Below are positions 4,559 to 6,823 of a DNA stretch of 6,823 bases, in pieces. The position numbers and the translations under genes were made by a program. The stretch lies in assembly GCA_014061035.1 (NCBI GenBank), contig JACGMN010000055.1, forward strand, positions 1 to 6,823, in the 5' to 3' direction. Each line of letters starts with the position of its first letter. Positions within the stretch are counted from its first letter, which is position 1. The notes below the pieces were generated by a model. It made no database searches. It was not told the DNA's origin and saw only the letters and a list, made by a program, of their open reading frames with translations. The DNA comes from Candidatus Methanophagales archaeon. Its GTDB lineage: Archaea > Halobacteriota > Syntropharchaeia > Alkanophagales > Methanospirareceae.

Positions 4559-6495
4559 AGATTCATCACTTCTTTTGCATGTGCCTGTATAAACTTCCGC
4601 CGTGGCTCGACCTCTTCGCCCATCAATACCGTAAAGAGCCAGTCTGCTTCAGCGGCATCGTTTACATTCACCTGTTTTATGCATCGTGTATCCGGATTCA
4701 TCGTCGTCTCCCACAACTGTTCAGGGTTCATCTCGCCCAAACCCTTGTACCGCTGTATCTTCACTCCTGCATCACCTTCTTTCACGTTCAGCTCTTCTAA
4801 AATCTTTATATACTCGTCATCTGCGAATGCGTATCGCACCTCTTTACCTTTCTTCACCATATATAATGGCGGCATCGCTACGTACACGCGGTTCGTTTTT
4901 ACTAACTCCGGCATGTACCGGTAGAGAAAAGTCAGTAATAGCGTCCGTATATGCGCGCCGTCAACATCGGCATCACTCATGATGATCACCTTGTGATAGC
5001 GTGCTTTTTCCAGATCGAAATCATCGCCTATTCCCGCACCCAGAGCTGTGGTAAGCGTGCGGATTTCGTTACTCTTCAATATCTTGTCCAGCCGCGACTT
5101 CTCTACATTCAGAATCTTACCGCGTAAAGGCAGAATCGCCTGAAAATTCTTGTCGCGTGCTTGTTTCGCTGAACCACCTGCTGAATCGCCCTCCACGATA
5201 TAAATCTCTCGCTTTGCAGGGTCCCTATTAGAGCAGTCCGCAAGCTTTCCGGGCAGCGAATCCGTGATGAAATCTTTCTTTCGCACTATTTCACGAGCAT
5301 GTCGTGCTGCTTCTCGTGCCCTCGCAGCCTCGACCGCTTTCTTTATGATCGCTGTAGCGTCAGCCGGATGCTCGTCCAGAAAAGCCCGCAGGTGATCACG
5401 TACAATCGATTCGACGATACCTTTTACTTCGCTATTGCCGAGTTTTGTCTTTGTCTGTCCTTCGAATTGCGGTTCCCGGAGTTTGATACTTATTACTGCT
5501 GTGAGCCCTTCCCTTACGTCATTGCCGTCCAGACTAATTTTTTTGAGCAAGTTATTCTCCCTGCCGTATTCGTTGAGCACTCTCGTCAATGCCGATTTGA
5601 ATCCACTGAGATGCTTACCGCCTTCTATCGTCTTCACGTTATTCACGAACGAGAAGATGTTCTCCGAATAGCCATCATTGTACTGCATCCCGGTCTCAAC
5701 TTTGACTTCATCCTTCACGTCTTCAAAAAGTATATGTCTGTGCAGCACAGACTTATCCCTATTGATATATTCGAGGAACGAAGCAATGCCGCCGTCATAC
5801 TTAAATAGCTTCTCTTCCCCGGTCCTTTCGTCTTGCAAAGAGATAGCAAGTCCTTTATTCAAGAACGCCAGCTCTCTCAGCCTGGTTGCTAAAACATTCG
5901 TCTCGATTTCATACGAACCGAAAATCTTACTATCTGGCTTAAACCGTACCTTCGTACCAGATACAGGTGCAGGTGCAGGTGCAGATACGGAAACTCCGGT
6001 ATTCTCTTCCAGGCAGCTCAAACTTACTGATTTTAGTTCACATCTCGGTTTACCACGCGCGTAGCTCTGGAAATAACACTCTCCATTCCTGTACACTTCT
6101 ACCTCCAGCCACTCTGAAAGTGCATTTACCACTGAAATCCCTACGCCATGCAGACCACCTGCTACTTTATATGCCTTGTTATCAAATTTGCCGCCCGCAT
6201 GCAGCTTTGTCATTACTACTTCCAGCGCAGGAAGGTTATATTCCGCGTGAATGTCCACCGGAATCCCACGTCCGTTATCTTTTACCGTCACGCTGTTATC
6301 TCTGTGGATTATCACGTCAATAGTAGTGCAAAAACCTATTATCGCTTCATCAACGCTGTTGTCTAATACTTCGTTTACTAAATGATGAAGACCCCGCGTG
6401 CCTGTGTCTCCAATATACATAGCAGGTCTTTTTTGTACCGCTGTTAGGTCTTTAAGCACCTGTATGTCCTTCGCGTCGTAACTCTCTTCTGCCAT
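4549..6495 (-). CDS. gyrB: DNA gyrase subunit B (type IIA topoisomerase ATPase/TOPRIM subunit)
   Basis: With GyrA this subunit introduces negative supercoils at the cost of ATP. The protein has 648 residues, the short form without the extra C-terminal insertion of enterobacteria. The GHKL ATPase domain shows catalytic E42 in NEVLDNSVDEA, D73 in KDNGRGIP, and the lid GGLHGVG at 113-119. The transducer domain carries the QTK loop Q347-T348-K349. The TOPRIM domain has EGDSAGG (435-441) and DADVDGAH (508-515), and the tail has YKGLGEM (583-589) and the MNPDTR motif. Residues 168-180 (VSVS, three Ala-Pro pairs, VSG) interrupt the usual T-G-T turn before the KVRFKPD strand. The start is ATG 6493-6495, with AAGGA only 2 nt before it. 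gyrA is not downstream; sugar genes are. Archaeal gyrases are thought to derive from bacteria. Confidence 0.97.
   Translation of the reverse strand: MAEESYDAKDIQVLKDLTAVQKRPAMYIGDTGTRGLHHLVNEVLDNSVDEAIIGFCTTIDVIIHRDNSVTVKDNGRGIPVDIHAEYNLPALEVVMTKLHAGGKFDNKAYKVAGGLHGVGISVVNALSEWLEVEVYRNGECYFQSYARGKPRCELKSVSLSCLEENTGVSVSAPAPAPVSGTKVRFKPDSKIFGSYEIETNVLATRLRELAFLNKGLAISLQDERTGEEKLFKYDGGIASFLEYINRDKSVLHRHILFEDVKDEVKVETGMQYNDGYSENIFSFVNNVKTIEGGKHLSGFKSALTRVLNEYGRENNLLKKISLDGNDVREGLTAVISIKLREPQFEGQTKTKLGNSEVKGIVESIVRDHLRAFLDEHPADATAIIKKAVEAARAREAARHAREIVRKKDFITDSLPGKLADCSNRDPAKREIYIVEGDSAGGSAKQARDKNFQAILPLRGKILNVEKSRLDKILKSNEIRTLTTALGAGIGDDFDLEKARYHKVIIMSDADVDGAHIRTLLLTFLYRYMPELVKTNRVYVAMPPLYMVKKGKEVRYAFADDEYIKILEELNVKEGDAGVKIQRYKGLGEMNPEQLWETTMNPDTRCIKQVNVNDAAEADWLFTVLMGEEVEPRRKFIQAHAKEVMNLDI
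5959..5988. repeat. hexanucleotide repeat inside gyrB encoding (Ala-Pro)3
   Basis: Three perfect copies of AGGTGC (5965-5982) are flanked on both sides by AGATAC (5959-5964 and 5983-5988). Read on the minus strand this is GTATCT, three GCACCT units, then GTATCT, giving Val-Ser, (Ala-Pro)3, Val-Ser at GyrB residues 170-179. The repeat stays in frame at any copy number, and it sits in a loop of the ATPase domain. Confidence 0.9.
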
Positions 6496-6521
6496 TATCC
6501 TTATAGTATAATATAAGATAA
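6495..6521. repeat. imperfect inverted repeat over the gyrB start
   Basis: The left arm TTATC-C-TTATA (6495-6505) pairs with the right arm TATAA-GATAA (6512-6521), with one unpaired C and a 6-base centre. It covers the AAGGA ribosome site and touches the gyrB ATG. It could be an operator or a weak mRNA hairpin. Because it is nearly all A/T, chance is also possible. Confidence 0.4.
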
Positions 6522-6564
6522 GCGGTACGTTTAAAATAGATAATAGAAGAACCCAAAAGCAAAA
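6496..6564. promoter_or_regulatory. divergent promoter region between gyrB (minus) and tRNA-Leu (plus)
   Basis: These 69 bp are AT-rich. TTTAAAATA at 6530-6538 lies about 27 to 35 bp before the mature tRNA, a suitable place for its TATA box. Its complement TTTTAAA (6530-6536) lies 35 to 41 bp before the gyrB ATG and could place a start near 6507, giving a roughly 12-nt leader that contains AAGGA (6498-6502). One symmetric A/T element may therefore serve both directions. An imperfect inverted repeat lies between it and gyrB. Confidence 0.45.
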
Positions 6565-6647
6565 GCGGAGGTTGCCGAGTGGACAAAGGCGTGAGGTTCA
6601 GGGCCTCATCCTGCAGGGGTTCGGGAGTTCGAATCTCCCCCTCCGCA
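6565..6647 (+). tRNA. tRNA-Leu(CAG)
   Basis: A full cloverleaf can be drawn by hand. The acceptor stem GCGGAGG (6565-6571) pairs with CCTCCGC (6640-6646), and the discriminator is A6647. The D arm is GCC/GGC with GTGG in the loop. The anticodon stem TGAGG/CCTCA encloses the loop TTCAGGG, with anticodon CAG at 6599-6601, which reads CUG. A long 14-nt variable region follows (class II), as expected for leucine. The T arm is GGGAG-TTCGAAT-CTCCC. There is no intron and no encoded CCA. It is the only plus-strand gene in the window, lying divergent to gyrB and convergent with the FmdE-like gene. Confidence 0.96.
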
Positions 6648-6675
6648 TAATCAATTCGTATTTATTTGAGACTTC

Positions 6676-6823
6676 TCATCGTCCATACACCTCATCAAAA
6701 CACGGAATACAGACTATTTTTCCCTCTTTTACCCTTCCAAATGCCTCACCGAAATATTCTCCACATACAGAACACCGTACCGATCGGAATATCCGTGCAC
6801 ATCTGGGCGCTTCTTGGCGAACT
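6676..6823 (-). CDS. FmdE-family protein, C-terminal zinc finger (partial)
   Basis: Only the last 48 residues are present; the gene enters from the right edge and stops at TGA 6676-6678. The visible part contains R-C-S-V-C-G-E-Y-F-G-E followed by G-K-I-V-C-I-P-C-F-D-E-V-Y. This gives two CxxC pairs 17 residues apart, a treble-clef or zinc-ribbon arrangement. The wording CxxCGE...GKxxCxxC matches the C-terminal finger of FmdE-like proteins, which copurify with or are annotated as subunit E of molybdenum formylmethanofuran dehydrogenase in methanogens. The function of FmdE is not settled. A DksA/TraR-type or other small zinc-finger protein is possible, because the diagnostic N-terminal domain is outside the window. 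The gene ends 28 bp from the 3' end of the convergent tRNA, with no clear terminator. Confidence 0.65.
   Translation of the reverse strand, partial: VRQEAPRCARIFRSVRCSVCGEYFGEAFGRVKEGKIVCIPCFDEVYGR

Noticed and set aside
4514..4982. Several plus-strand reading frames opposite the gyrB end
   Set aside because: They are in other frames of a strongly conserved gyrB, have low-complexity Ser/Cys/Phe-rich translations, and match no family I know.
5299..6366. Plus-strand reading frames opposite the gyrB N-terminal half, up to 169 codons
   Set aside because: They are antisense shadows of the GyrB ATPase and transducer domains. No ribosome sites or recognisable domains are seen.

Overview
The window looks archaeal, most likely euryarchaeal and related to methanogens or anaerobic alkane/methane oxidisers. 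The support is a partial gene whose last 48 residues match the C-terminal zinc finger of FmdE-type proteins (a family linked to formylmethanofuran dehydrogenase), a class II tRNA-Leu without an encoded CCA end, TATA-like promoter elements, starts with weak or no Shine-Dalgarno sequence, a HEPN/MNT gene pair, and a short-form DNA gyrase B as found in gyrase-bearing euryarchaea. A finer placement (ANME-1 or Syntrophoarchaea type) is a guess from overall style only.

Layout, right to left along the minus strand: the C-terminus of an FmdE-like protein (6676-6823); a convergent plus-strand tRNA-Leu(CAG) (6565-6647); a 69-bp divergent promoter region (6496-6564); complete gyrB (4549-6495); then four sugar-nucleotide genes: a DegT/WbpE-type PLP aminotransferase (3423-4529), a Gfo/Idh/MocA-type UDP-sugar 3-dehydrogenase (2483-3406), a WbpD/WlbB-type left-handed beta-helix N-acetyltransferase (1933-2496) and a WecC/WbpA-type UDP-sugar 6-dehydrogenase (752-1933). 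A HEPN protein (382-768) and an MNT nucleotidyltransferase (83-394) follow. The left edge holds the first residues of another minus-strand gene (1-47), possibly SatD-like.

From gyrB to the MNT gene, seven minus-strand genes are separated by at most 19 bp or overlap by 1 to 17 bp, so one or two polycistronic transcripts are likely. The four sugar enzymes supply the 6-oxidation, 3-oxidation, 3-amination and 3-N-acetylation steps that convert UDP-GlcNAc (or UDP-ManNAc) to a UDP-2,3-diacetamido-2,3-dideoxy-hexuronic acid. This kind of donor is used in bacterial O-antigens and in the N-glycans of methanococcal archaella and S-layers. No epimerase or glycosyltransferase is in the window.

The notable points are small in scale: a TATCA x4 tandem repeat spanning the gyrB stop and the presumed promoter of the aminotransferase gene, an (Ala-Pro)3 insertion in GyrB encoded by a perfect hexamer repeat with 6-bp flanking repeats, a HEPN protein without the usual RNase motif fused by overlap to the end of a glycan operon, and an imperfect inverted repeat over the gyrB start. 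I see no CRISPR array, insertion sequence or clearly new multi-gene system.
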